NCBI RefSeq assembly: GCF_004000925.1
Contig: NZ_BIME01000004.1
Span: forward strand, 464,327-528,326
Source: Paenibacillus illinoisensis NBRC 15959
GTDB lineage: Bacteria > Bacillota > Bacilli > Paenibacillales > Paenibacillaceae
DNA: 64,000 nt
Direction: 5' to 3'
Shown here in pieces: positions 54,578 through 62,491 of the stretch. A program made the position numbers and the translations under genes. Positions within the stretch are counted from its first letter, which is position 1, and each line of letters opens with the position of its first letter. The notes below the pieces were generated by a model. The model searched no databases. It worked only from the letters and a program-made list of their open reading frames with translations, and had not been told where the DNA came from.

Positions 54578-55393
54578 CATAAAAGGATAAAACAAATGCT
54601 CCGCTTAGGTATGTCAAGCATCATTGCTGTTTCTTTGCTTGCTGGACAGACAGGCATGGCGGCTGCTCAGGCGGTCAATACGATTCATTTTACAGGTTAC
54701 TTTGACAAACAACTGCGTGCACAAATGGCGGTTACTGCAGATTCATTCCCTGTGGTGAACGTTCGTCTGGTCAAGCAGGATGAGCCGGATATGGTGTACT
54801 ATGACGTGGGAACTTCCATACTGATTTCCAAGGATGAAGTTCTGACCAACTACCATGTCGTTCAGGAGTTTGCTGAACTAAAGGATGGCGACGAAGGTAC
54901 GTTAACGGTAGCGAGTCCAGGTCACTTGGAACGCCCCATTAAAGCAAAGATTATCAAGACGGACCCCGTAACTGATATGGCCTTGCTGAAGCTGGACAAG
55001 GACATGGTTGCAGAGCCGGTTACGTTCGCAAGCGCGAGGGATAACCAGATTGTATATACGATTGGATTTCCGAAAAATCCTGCCGGTGATCTGGTGCTGC
55101 TGGACGAAGAATTTCCTTCAACCTATAATACGATTGCCAAAAGCCGAGTATACAGCAGCCAAGCTTCGGATGTGCCGGGCAAAAAGGGAATTGGCAGTAT
55201 TGTGAAAGCCATGGCACAAGGCAATTCCGGGGGTCCTGTTCTCGATCAGAATAATCGGGTCATTGGTATGATGACATTTGTATATGGCGGAAAAACCTAT
55301 TATATTACGTCGAAAACATTGCAGTCTTTCATCAAAGAAACCACATCACCTGCCAAGAAACAGATTGCTGTCGCAGGCAAGGTAACCAGTTAA
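54575..55393 (+). CDS. Secreted trypsin-like serine protease
   Basis: 272 residues. A signal peptide (KRIKQMLRLGMSSIIAVSLLAG..., cut near AAAQA) is followed by an S1-fold domain without PDZ. The triad is visible as His in LTNYHVV (near 93), Asp in TDPVTDMALLKL (near 131) and Ser in QGNSGGPVLDQ (near 217). It resembles HtrA/S1C catalytic domains but lacks PDZ and a membrane anchor. Target unknown. Confidence 0.88.
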   Translation: MHKRIKQMLRLGMSSIIAVSLLAGQTGMAAAQAVNTIHFTGYFDKQLRAQMAVTADSFPVVNVRLVKQDEPDMVYYDVGTSILISKDEVLTNYHVVQEFAELKDGDEGTLTVASPGHLERPIKAKIIKTDPVTDMALLKLDKDMVAEPVTFASARDNQIVYTIGFPKNPAGDLVLLDEEFPSTYNTIAKSRVYSSQASDVPGKKGIGSIVKAMAQGNSGGPVLDQNNRVIGMMTFVYGGKTYYITSKTLQSFIKETTSPAKKQIAVAGKVTS

Positions 55394-55443
55394 CCCTTGT
55401 CGTTAACGTCCAAGTGAATATACATATTCACAAAACTAAACAT

Positions 55444-55498
55444 GCTCATCTTCGTAGTTCCTGTCATGGTGCAGGAAATGGGAAGATGGGCCTTTTTT
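55444..55498 (+). terminator. Intrinsic terminator of the protease gene
   Basis: GCTCATCTTC pairs with GAAGATGGGC (one wobble), with an inner TTCCTG/CAGGAA stem, then CTTTTTT. Confidence 0.88.
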
Positions 55499-55623
55499 AA
55501 TTAAATATGCACGAGTTCGTGGCTGAAAAAGGGCATTATCGCCTCCTGTTTACATTTTCCTTGGATTATCCTTGTGATTTCCCGCCTTGATGGGTATCAT
55601 TAGTGTGAGGTGACATGACAAAC

Positions 55624-56373
55624 ATGGAAAGATTACAAAAAATTATCGCACAGGCAGGTATTGCATCTCGCCGTAAGAGCGAGGAACTGATCCTGTCCGG
55701 CAAAGTGGAAGTTAACGGGGAGGTCGTAACCGAACTGGGTACAAAAGCGAACCCCGAAGAGGATATGATTACGGTTAATGGAAAACCGATTCGCAGTGAA
55801 AAGAAAGTGTACTTGATGTTGAACAAGCCCAAAGGTGTGATCACGAGTGCATCTGACCCGGAAGGACGGAAAATTGTATCCGACTATCTTAAAGGTGTCA
55901 AAGAACGTGTATATCCGGTGGGACGACTGGACTACGACACAGAGGGTCTGCTCATTTTGACCAATGATGGTGAGTTCGCTCACTTGCTGACGCACCCAAA
56001 ACACCATGTACCCAAAACGTACTTGGCAACGGTCAAAGGCGTTCCGCATGGTACTGCCCTGGAGAAATTAAAGACAGGCATTATGCTGGATGACGGGATG
56101 ACAGCTCCGGCAGAGGTGGAGTACAAGGATGTGGACACAGCTAACAATGAAGCTGTCATTTCCATTACCATCTACGAAGGTCGTAACCGCCAGGTAAGAC
56201 GTATGTTCGAGGCGATTAACCACCCGGTAACGCGCTTGAAACGGATCTCCTTTGGTGGTATTTTGCTGCAAAACCTGAAACGGGGACTGACGCGTAATTT
56301 GACCAAAGAGGAAGTCAATAACCTGATTACACTCGCAAAATCGGAACCCGCCAAAAAAATGAAAAAAAGGTAA
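55624..56373 (+). CDS. rluB: 23S rRNA pseudouridine synthase RluB
   Basis: 249 residues: S4 domain (MERLQKIIAQAGIASRRKSEELI) then the catalytic domain with GRLDYDTEGLLILTNDG holding the catalytic aspartate, and RQVRRMFEAINHPVTRLKRISFGG. The family makes pseudouridine in helix 89/90 of 23S rRNA. I prefer ATG 55624 (family N-terminus) to 55615. It heads the resABCDE cluster, as in Bacillus ypuL. Confidence 0.93.
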   Translation: MERLQKIIAQAGIASRRKSEELILSGKVEVNGEVVTELGTKANPEEDMITVNGKPIRSEKKVYLMLNKPKGVITSASDPEGRKIVSDYLKGVKERVYPVGRLDYDTEGLLILTNDGEFAHLLTHPKHHVPKTYLATVKGVPHGTALEKLKTGIMLDDGMTAPAEVEYKDVDTANNEAVISITIYEGRNRQVRRMFEAINHPVTRLKRISFGGILLQNLKRGLTRNLTKEEVNNLITLAKSEPAKKMKKR

Positions 56374-56505
56374 TCTGAGGACACATAATTTTCATAAAAC
56401 CGCCGCAGTTTTGTGACGAAATTCGCTATAATTGTTCATAGGATGTTCACAGTTGGGAGAGACGATGAACAATTACGAATCAGTCACTGCAAAGGGGAGC
56501 AGCAC

Positions 56506-57033
56506 ATGGGGAAATCAAGAAGAACGGTGCAAATCGTCATTTTGTTATTGATCCTGGTGTTGGGCGGATATGCGATCACCACATCGGTATCCGGCTCGAA
56601 TGGCAAGCCGAAAGAAGGGGACAAGGCTCCTTCTTTTGAATTGCTGGGCCTGGATGGTCAAGTGCATACGTCTGAAGAATATGAAGGTAAGGCCATGGTG
56701 ATCAATTTTTGGGGCACTTGGTGTGAGCCCTGTGTGAAAGAGATGCCAGCGCTTCAAGCTCAAGCAGACAAGTGGAAAGATCAGGGTGTTCAATTTATCG
56801 GCATTAATGCTGGAGAAGATCAGATGACCGTGGATAATTTTGTTCGTCAGGTGGGAGTCAATTTTCCGATTATGCTCGACCGGGACAAAACTTCGATTCG
56901 GGATTTCGGAATCTCGCCGATGCCTACAACCTTTTTCGTATCGAATACGGGCAAAATCTCTACCATTCATATCGGTCAACTTGATTTGGATACGCTTGAC
57001 GCTCAAATTTCACAACTGGCGAAGCAGCCCTGA
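56506..57033 (+). CDS. resA: Thiol-disulfide oxidoreductase ResA
   Basis: Extracytoplasmic, membrane-anchored thioredoxin that keeps apocytochrome c cysteines reduced. 175 residues with an N-terminal helix (about 8-28) and the active site GTWCEPCVKEMP near 71. Also conserved are INAGED and the cis-proline turn SPMPTTFFV. AAAGGGGAGC precedes ATG 56506; the upstream frame has no support. Confidence 0.95.
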   Translation: MGKSRRTVQIVILLLILVLGGYAITTSVSGSNGKPKEGDKAPSFELLGLDGQVHTSEEYEGKAMVINFWGTWCEPCVKEMPALQAQADKWKDQGVQFIGINAGEDQMTVDNFVRQVGVNFPIMLDRDKTSIRDFGISPMPTTFFVSNTGKISTIHIGQLDLDTLDAQISQLAKQP

Positions 57034-57047
57034 CAGGAGGTCTAGTC

Positions 57048-58721
57048 GTGTTCCAGAATACCAAATGTGAATGTGGACATCAGAACCCGGTCGGTACCGT
57101 ACTCTGTGAAGCATGCGGTAAGCCGCTGCTCGAAGCTGAGGCTAAATCGAAAGAAGTTCTGGAAATGCGCTATGATGGCAGGGCCCGTCGTTCGCAGCGC
57201 AGCAACCCGAATATCATTGATCGTGTGTGGAACTTTTTTTCATCCGTGAAGATTGCGGTCTATCTGATTGTATTTACCCTTGTAGGGTCCATGTTGGGAA
57301 CCATCTACCCTCAAGAGAGTACGTTTCTCAACATTGATCCATCTGTGTATTACAAAGAAACCTATGGACAGTTGGGCCATATCTATTACCTGTTGGGTCT
57401 GTCCCATACATACGAATCCTGGTGGTTCATCCTATTGCTTGTTATGATCGGGGCTTCACTCGTCATATGCAGTTTAGACCGGGTGCTTCCGCTCTATAAG
57501 GCACTCAACAAGCAAAAAATCCGCAAACACATGCAGTTTCTAACGAGGCAGCGTCTGGTATACCAAGGTCCCATTGAAGAGGGGGCAGAAGAATGGATTA
57601 CGAAAGCGGTTACGCCGCTTAAAAAGAAAGGATATCGAGTGCATACAGAGGGAGGTGCGCTGCTGGCCGAGAAGCAACGATTCGCCCGGTGGGGACCCTA
57701 TGTTATTCACATCGGTTTAATTATTTTTCTTCTGGCTGTGTTGGCCCGTGGCCTTCCCGGACTTAATCTGGACGAGCATGTTGCCTTTCCGGAAGGCGAG
57801 ATTAAGAAAATCCCTAATACCTCTATGTACTTAAAAAACGAACAGTTCAATGTTGAATTTTACAGTGAAGAGGAAGTTCCCGAGCAGTTTCGAAATTTGA
57901 ACAAAATTGTTCCAAAACTGTTCGAAACCAAAGTTGTGTTGTATGAATGCACCGCCGATTGCTCGGATCTGTCCAAGAAGCCTCAATTAAATGAGGTTGC
58001 CCGGCATGATGTAAGGGTGAATCATCCATTAAACTATCATGGGTTGAAAGCTTATCAGTTCGATTACGACCTTACACCTACCATTCGCTCTGTAACTCCT
58101 GATTTGGTCGATGCCAAAACGGGGGAGAAGTACGGTTCATTCCAGATTGACATGGTCGATACAGAGCGCTCCTTTGAGGTAGGTCCATATTCACTTACCG
58201 TAAAAGACAAGTTTATGGATTTTGGACTTGATGAAAACGGTCAGCCCAAATCCTTGTCCCCTTCACCTAATGCTCCAGCCTTTTTATTTGTAATTAAAGG
58301 CCCGGAGCTGCCTGAAGAAGGGATTCAATATCTTTATTTCGCAAAACAGGTGGATAAACAGCGTTTTCGCCAGGATTCAATAAACCAGCAGCTGATAGGG
58401 GGAGAAATTCCTCTGCAGCTTGAAGTTGACAGCATGGATAAGGTTGATATCATCCAATCCGTAAGTTATCTGAATATACGTGTAGATAAGGCAATGCCAT
58501 TTGTCTGGGTTGGAGCCGGAATTGTGATGTTGGGATTGGTCATGGGCTTCTACTGGCATCACCGTCGTATCTGGATCCGAATTGATGATGGTCAGCTCAC
58601 GCTGGGAGGACACACCAACAAAAACTGGTTTGGCTTCAGGCGTGAAGTATCAGCCGTGTTAAAACAGATGAATCTTGAAGTGGATGAGAAGTCGTTGGAT
58701 AACGGGGGGAACCAAGGATGA
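57048..58721 (+). CDS. resB: Cytochrome c biogenesis protein ResB
   Basis: System II cytochrome c synthase component. 557 residues. An N-terminal zinc-ribbon-like CECG...CEAC pair (residues 7-25) precedes three or four membrane helices, a large extracytoplasmic loop (about 240-490) and a last helix near 485-505. It pairs with ResC. GTG start after AGGAGGTC. Its stop overlaps the resC start. Confidence 0.95.
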   Translation: MFQNTKCECGHQNPVGTVLCEACGKPLLEAEAKSKEVLEMRYDGRARRSQRSNPNIIDRVWNFFSSVKIAVYLIVFTLVGSMLGTIYPQESTFLNIDPSVYYKETYGQLGHIYYLLGLSHTYESWWFILLLVMIGASLVICSLDRVLPLYKALNKQKIRKHMQFLTRQRLVYQGPIEEGAEEWITKAVTPLKKKGYRVHTEGGALLAEKQRFARWGPYVIHIGLIIFLLAVLARGLPGLNLDEHVAFPEGEIKKIPNTSMYLKNEQFNVEFYSEEEVPEQFRNLNKIVPKLFETKVVLYECTADCSDLSKKPQLNEVARHDVRVNHPLNYHGLKAYQFDYDLTPTIRSVTPDLVDAKTGEKYGSFQIDMVDTERSFEVGPYSLTVKDKFMDFGLDENGQPKSLSPSPNAPAFLFVIKGPELPEEGIQYLYFAKQVDKQRFRQDSINQQLIGGEIPLQLEVDSMDKVDIIQSVSYLNIRVDKAMPFVWVGAGIVMLGLVMGFYWHHRRIWIRIDDGQLTLGGHTNKNWFGFRREVSAVLKQMNLEVDEKSLDNGGNQG

Positions 58722-59980
58722 GTTTATTGGATTTCAGCAGCGACGCATTTATTGTATCTTTTTTTCTCTATTGTGCTGCATTTTTGTTATACGCTATTGC
58801 TGTTATGGGCAAGAAGTGGAGTAATCGAGATCCTCAGGCTCATGTAGCCAGATGGGGGAAAAGAGCATTTATCGCTTCGATCGTTGCACTCGCAGCGCAT
58901 TTCGTTTTCTTTTTTACGCGCTGGGCTGGAGCAGGCCACATCCCTGTCAGTAACATGTATGAATTCATGACTTTTTTATCCATGATGATCATGGTCGCAT
59001 TTATTGTGGTATATGCCATCTATCGAAAATCATTGCTTGGACTGTTTGCATTACCACTTACAATTATTATTATGGCATACGCCGCCGTATTCCCACAGGA
59101 AGTACAGCCTTTAATCCCCGCACTGCAATCGATTTGGCTTAAAATCCATGTAACGCTTGCTGCCCTGGGTGAAGCCTTCTTCGCGGTTGGGTTTGCAGCA
59201 GGCTTCATGTATTTGCTTCGTACCGTTGATTTCAGTGGGAAAGACAAATCGTCCAGACGCCAGCGGGGCTGGGTGGAGTTTACCTTCGTTACGATTGTCG
59301 TTGTAATCGGGTTTATTGGAACCGTATTTGCCTTTCGTGCGACGGGGTACGAGACGGTTTTTGTCCAGAAAACGGCCAGCATTGACACAGAGGTACAGGA
59401 AGATAGTACAATAGAGAAAGTGATTTATCGCATGCCTCCAATTTTTGCACCTTATCAGAGTGAAGTGGAGAGTATGACACCGTTTCTTGGGATGAAGGAA
59501 CCGCTACTTGAGACGCCATCCTGGATGAACGGAGTTAACGCCGGACGCAAATTGAATACGGTAGTCTGGTCATTGATTGTAGGTTTGATTCTCTACGGAA
59601 TTATACGATTAATCGTAAGAAGACCGCTCGGACAAGCTCTGCAACCAATGCTGGACGGCATTGATGCTGATGATTTGGATGAAATCAGTTATCGTGCAAT
59701 CGCCATCGGTTTTCCGATATTTACATTAGGGGCATTAATTTTTGCCATGATTTGGGCTCAGATTGCCTGGAGCCGTTTCTGGGGCTGGGATCCCAAAGAA
59801 GTGTGGGCATTGATTACATGGCTTTATTATAGTGTGTACCTGCATTTGCGTTTATCCAAAGGGTGGCAGGGCCGAAAATCTGCTTGGCTTGCCGTGCTCG
59901 GATTCCTGGTTGTCATGTTTACGCTGGTAGGTGTGAACTTGATCATTGCCGGACTGCACTCTTATGCAGGAGCCGACTAG
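58718..59980 (+). CDS. resC: Cytochrome c biogenesis protein ResC (CcsB/CcsA type)
   Basis: 420-residue membrane protein with about eight helices and the heme-handling tryptophan-rich motif WGWDPKEVWALITWLYY near 355. With ResB it carries heme across the membrane and attaches it to cytochromes c. It overlaps resB by 4 bases (ATGA). Confidence 0.95.
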   Translation: MSLLDFSSDAFIVSFFLYCAAFLLYAIAVMGKKWSNRDPQAHVARWGKRAFIASIVALAAHFVFFFTRWAGAGHIPVSNMYEFMTFLSMMIMVAFIVVYAIYRKSLLGLFALPLTIIIMAYAAVFPQEVQPLIPALQSIWLKIHVTLAALGEAFFAVGFAAGFMYLLRTVDFSGKDKSSRRQRGWVEFTFVTIVVVIGFIGTVFAFRATGYETVFVQKTASIDTEVQEDSTIEKVIYRMPPIFAPYQSEVESMTPFLGMKEPLLETPSWMNGVNAGRKLNTVVWSLIVGLILYGIIRLIVRRPLGQALQPMLDGIDADDLDEISYRAIAIGFPIFTLGALIFAMIWAQIAWSRFWGWDPKEVWALITWLYYSVYLHLRLSKGWQGRKSAWLAVLGFLVVMFTLVGVNLIIAGLHSYAGAD

Positions 59981-60062
59981 GATAGGCAGTTTCGCTAAAG
60001 TATTGGAGAAAAATCCATGAAACCATGCATTGCCCCTGCATCAAAAGTGGGCATTCAAATAT

Positions 60063-60080
60063 TGTTCGCCAGATCGAACA
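60063..60080. promoter_or_regulatory. Perfect inverted repeat upstream of resD
   Basis: TGTTCG, six bases, CGAACA. It lies 43 bases before the resD start, in the 140-base gap after resC. The half-site order is the reverse of the Gram-positive SOS box, so LexA is unlikely. Binding factor unknown. Confidence 0.5.
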
Positions 60081-60122
60081 TAATAGAAGTGATTGGAGTT
60101 ATTGCAAAGGGGCTGGAGTGGA

Positions 60123-60839
60123 ATGGCAGAACATGAGAACCGGATACTGGTCGTGGACGATGAGGAACGGATCCGCAGACTTTTGAAAATGTATCTTGAA
60201 AAAGAAGGATATGAAATTGATGAAGCGGAAGACGGCGAGACAGCACTGCGAAAAGCAACAGCTGGAGATTATGGCCTGATTTTGCTCGATGTTATGCTGC
60301 CTGGCATGGACGGTGTAGAAGTGTGCACTCGTCTTCGTCAGGTGAAATCGACTCCGGTATTAATGCTTACTGCAAAAGGTGAAGAAATTAACCGTGTTCA
60401 AGGATTTGAAGTAGGCGCAGATGACTATGTGGTGAAGCCTTTCAGCCCACGTGAAGTGATTTATCGGGTGAAGGCAATCCTGCGTCGTTCTTCGGCAACT
60501 GCATATCTGTCCAAAGAAAGTAACTCAAGCAACAATATCGTATTCCCTCATCTGGTTATTGAGCATGACGCTCATCGGGTAACTGCAGGTGGGGAAGAGA
60601 TAAGTCTTACACCAAAAGAGTATGAGTTATTACATTACCTGGCGACCTCTCCGGACAAAGTGTTCTCCAGAGAGGAATTGCTCAAGGATGTTTGGAATTA
60701 TGAGTTTTTCGGTGATCTCCGCACCGTGGATACACACGTCAAGCGTCTTCGTGAAAAGCTGAACAAGGTGTCGCCTGAATCGGCGGCTATGATTACGACA
60801 GTTTGGGGTGTGGGTTATAAACTGGAAGTACCGAAATAG
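60123..60839 (+). CDS. resD: Response regulator ResD
   Basis: OmpR-type regulator of aerobic and anaerobic respiration. 238 residues: receiver with DDEE, phospho-acceptor Asp in LILLDVMLPGMDG near 54, Lys in VVKPFS; C-terminal winged helix with SLTPKEYELLHYLATSP and TVDTHVKRLREKL. GGAGTGG precedes ATG 60123. Partner kinase follows. Confidence 0.96.
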   Translation: MAEHENRILVVDDEERIRRLLKMYLEKEGYEIDEAEDGETALRKATAGDYGLILLDVMLPGMDGVEVCTRLRQVKSTPVLMLTAKGEEINRVQGFEVGADDYVVKPFSPREVIYRVKAILRRSSATAYLSKESNSSNNIVFPHLVIEHDAHRVTAGGEEISLTPKEYELLHYLATSPDKVFSREELLKDVWNYEFFGDLRTVDTHVKRLREKLNKVSPESAAMITTVWGVGYKLEVPK

Positions 60840-62292
60840 TTTCAATTTCTGGAGATCACTGGTCGGGAAGTTATGGATTACGATTATATGTCTCGTGGGC
60901 TGTGTGCTCATCGCGCTGGGTCTTTTTTTGCTACCGTATATCGATACGAACTTTGCGGAATCGGAGTCCAGAGACATCAAGCGCCTGTTCACGTATGTCT
61001 GTATCATCGGGTTCAGTTTAACGACATTCTTCGCCCTCTTTTTGTTCACGAAGATCACTCAGCCGATGCAGCAGCTGATTCAGGCAGCCAATGCAATTCG
61101 CAAAGGAAATTATGGGACTAGGCTCTCTCTCGTGACTAGCGACGAGATTGGTGAACTGGCTAACACATTCAATCACATGGCGGCTCAACTGGAGGACAAC
61201 ATTCGGAACCTGAATCATGAAAAGGAGCATTTGGCAAGTGTGCTTCGTAGCATGACGGATGCCGTTGTTACTTTTGATGGTGAAGGTAAGGTTATTCTGA
61301 CGAATCCTCCAGGGGAAAAGATCATGCAGGCTTGGTGTGACCTGGATTGGGCACAGGACGAAGAGGGGCAGGAAGTAAACAATGGGGATGTGTCTTCACG
61401 GGAAGTTCCCGAACCACTGATTCCTTTGTTCAAACTGGTTATGGAGCATGGCGGCGATCAGAGCTCGAATGTGCATGTTCAGCAGGGAGTGTGGTCTGTT
61501 CAGATGACACCTCTATATGCAGATAGTGTTGTTCGAGGTGCGGTTGCCGTTCTGCGTGATGTGACTGAAGAGGTTCGTTTGGAGAAAATGCGTCGTGATT
61601 TCGTTGCCAACGTGTCTCATGAAATACGAACGCCGTTATCCATGATGCAAGGTTACAGTGAAGCTCTTCTGGATGGCATGGCAGCTTCTCCCGAGGAAAG
61701 TGAAGAATTGATTCAGGTCATTCATGATGAATCCCTACGGATGGGCAGACTGGTCAAGGATCTGCTGGATCTGGCCCGGATGGAAGCGGGGCATACGGAT
61801 ATGGCGATGAAGGAAGTCGATTTGGTGGAACTTCTGGAACGGGTGTATCGGAAATTCTCTGTACGCTCCAAAGAACAGGATATCCGGCTTCATTTTGAAT
61901 GTAGTCAGTCAAGCATTATGCTTCAGCAGGCTGATGAGGATCGTCTTGAGCAGGTATTTACCAATCTGCTTGATAATGCATTTCGTCATACACCTCCCGA
62001 CAAAAATGTCATTATTGCGGCCACATTGGCTGGAGATCATCGAACATCCATGGCTAAAGTGTCGATTAAGGATGAGGGTGCGGGTATTCCTACTTCCGAT
62101 CTGCCATTTATCTTTGAAAGATTCTACAAAGCGGATAAGGCTCGGGTTCGTGGAGAAAGTGTGGGTACTGGGCTGGGTCTGGCGATCGTGAAAAATATCG
62201 TTGATGCGCATCATGGTATCATTCATGTGAACAGCACGCTTGGCGAAGGTACAGAGTTTATATTACAATTTCCGGTGAATTCCCCGAAATAG
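60808..62292 (+). CDS. resE: Sensor histidine kinase ResE
   Basis: 494 residues. Two membrane helices (about 22-40 and 65-85) flank an unusually short extracytoplasmic loop. A HAMP domain (about 88-138, KITQPMQQLIQAANAIRKGNYG), PAS-like domain, HisKA with phospho-acceptor VANVSHEIRTPLSMMQGYSEALL near 270, and HATPase with N box and DEGAGIPTSDLPFIFERFYK. The conserved family N-terminus xFWRSLVGKLW appears at residue 14, but no ATG, GTG or TTG lies near it: the only start in frame is the GTG at 60808, 32 bases inside resD. Confidence 0.92.
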   Translation: MWVINWKYRNSFNFWRSLVGKLWITIICLVGCVLIALGLFLLPYIDTNFAESESRDIKRLFTYVCIIGFSLTTFFALFLFTKITQPMQQLIQAANAIRKGNYGTRLSLVTSDEIGELANTFNHMAAQLEDNIRNLNHEKEHLASVLRSMTDAVVTFDGEGKVILTNPPGEKIMQAWCDLDWAQDEEGQEVNNGDVSSREVPEPLIPLFKLVMEHGGDQSSNVHVQQGVWSVQMTPLYADSVVRGAVAVLRDVTEEVRLEKMRRDFVANVSHEIRTPLSMMQGYSEALLDGMAASPEESEELIQVIHDESLRMGRLVKDLLDLARMEAGHTDMAMKEVDLVELLERVYRKFSVRSKEQDIRLHFECSQSSIMLQQADEDRLEQVFTNLLDNAFRHTPPDKNVIIAATLAGDHRTSMAKVSIKDEGAGIPTSDLPFIFERFYKADKARVRGESVGTGLGLAIVKNIVDAHHGIIHVNSTLGEGTEFILQFPVNSPK

Positions 62293-62317
62293 CCGGATTT
62301 CATACGAAAATTGTGGA

Positions 62318-62346
62318 AACACCCTCCTGAGGAGGGTGTTTTTTTG
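62318..62346 (+). terminator. Intrinsic terminator of the res operon
   Basis: ACACCCTCC TGA GGAGGGTGT stem followed by seven T. Confidence 0.95.
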
Positions 62347-62491
62347 TTGAAGTGTACCGTTTAATCTTGTTCAACGTGGAACATATAAAAGTTGTTAAAT
62401 TAACGAAACAATTATATTGTCCAAGATAATTTTCCCTCCAACGTGACATAAGCTTGAAAAACAAGGTAGTCAAAGGAGGATTGGATAACGC

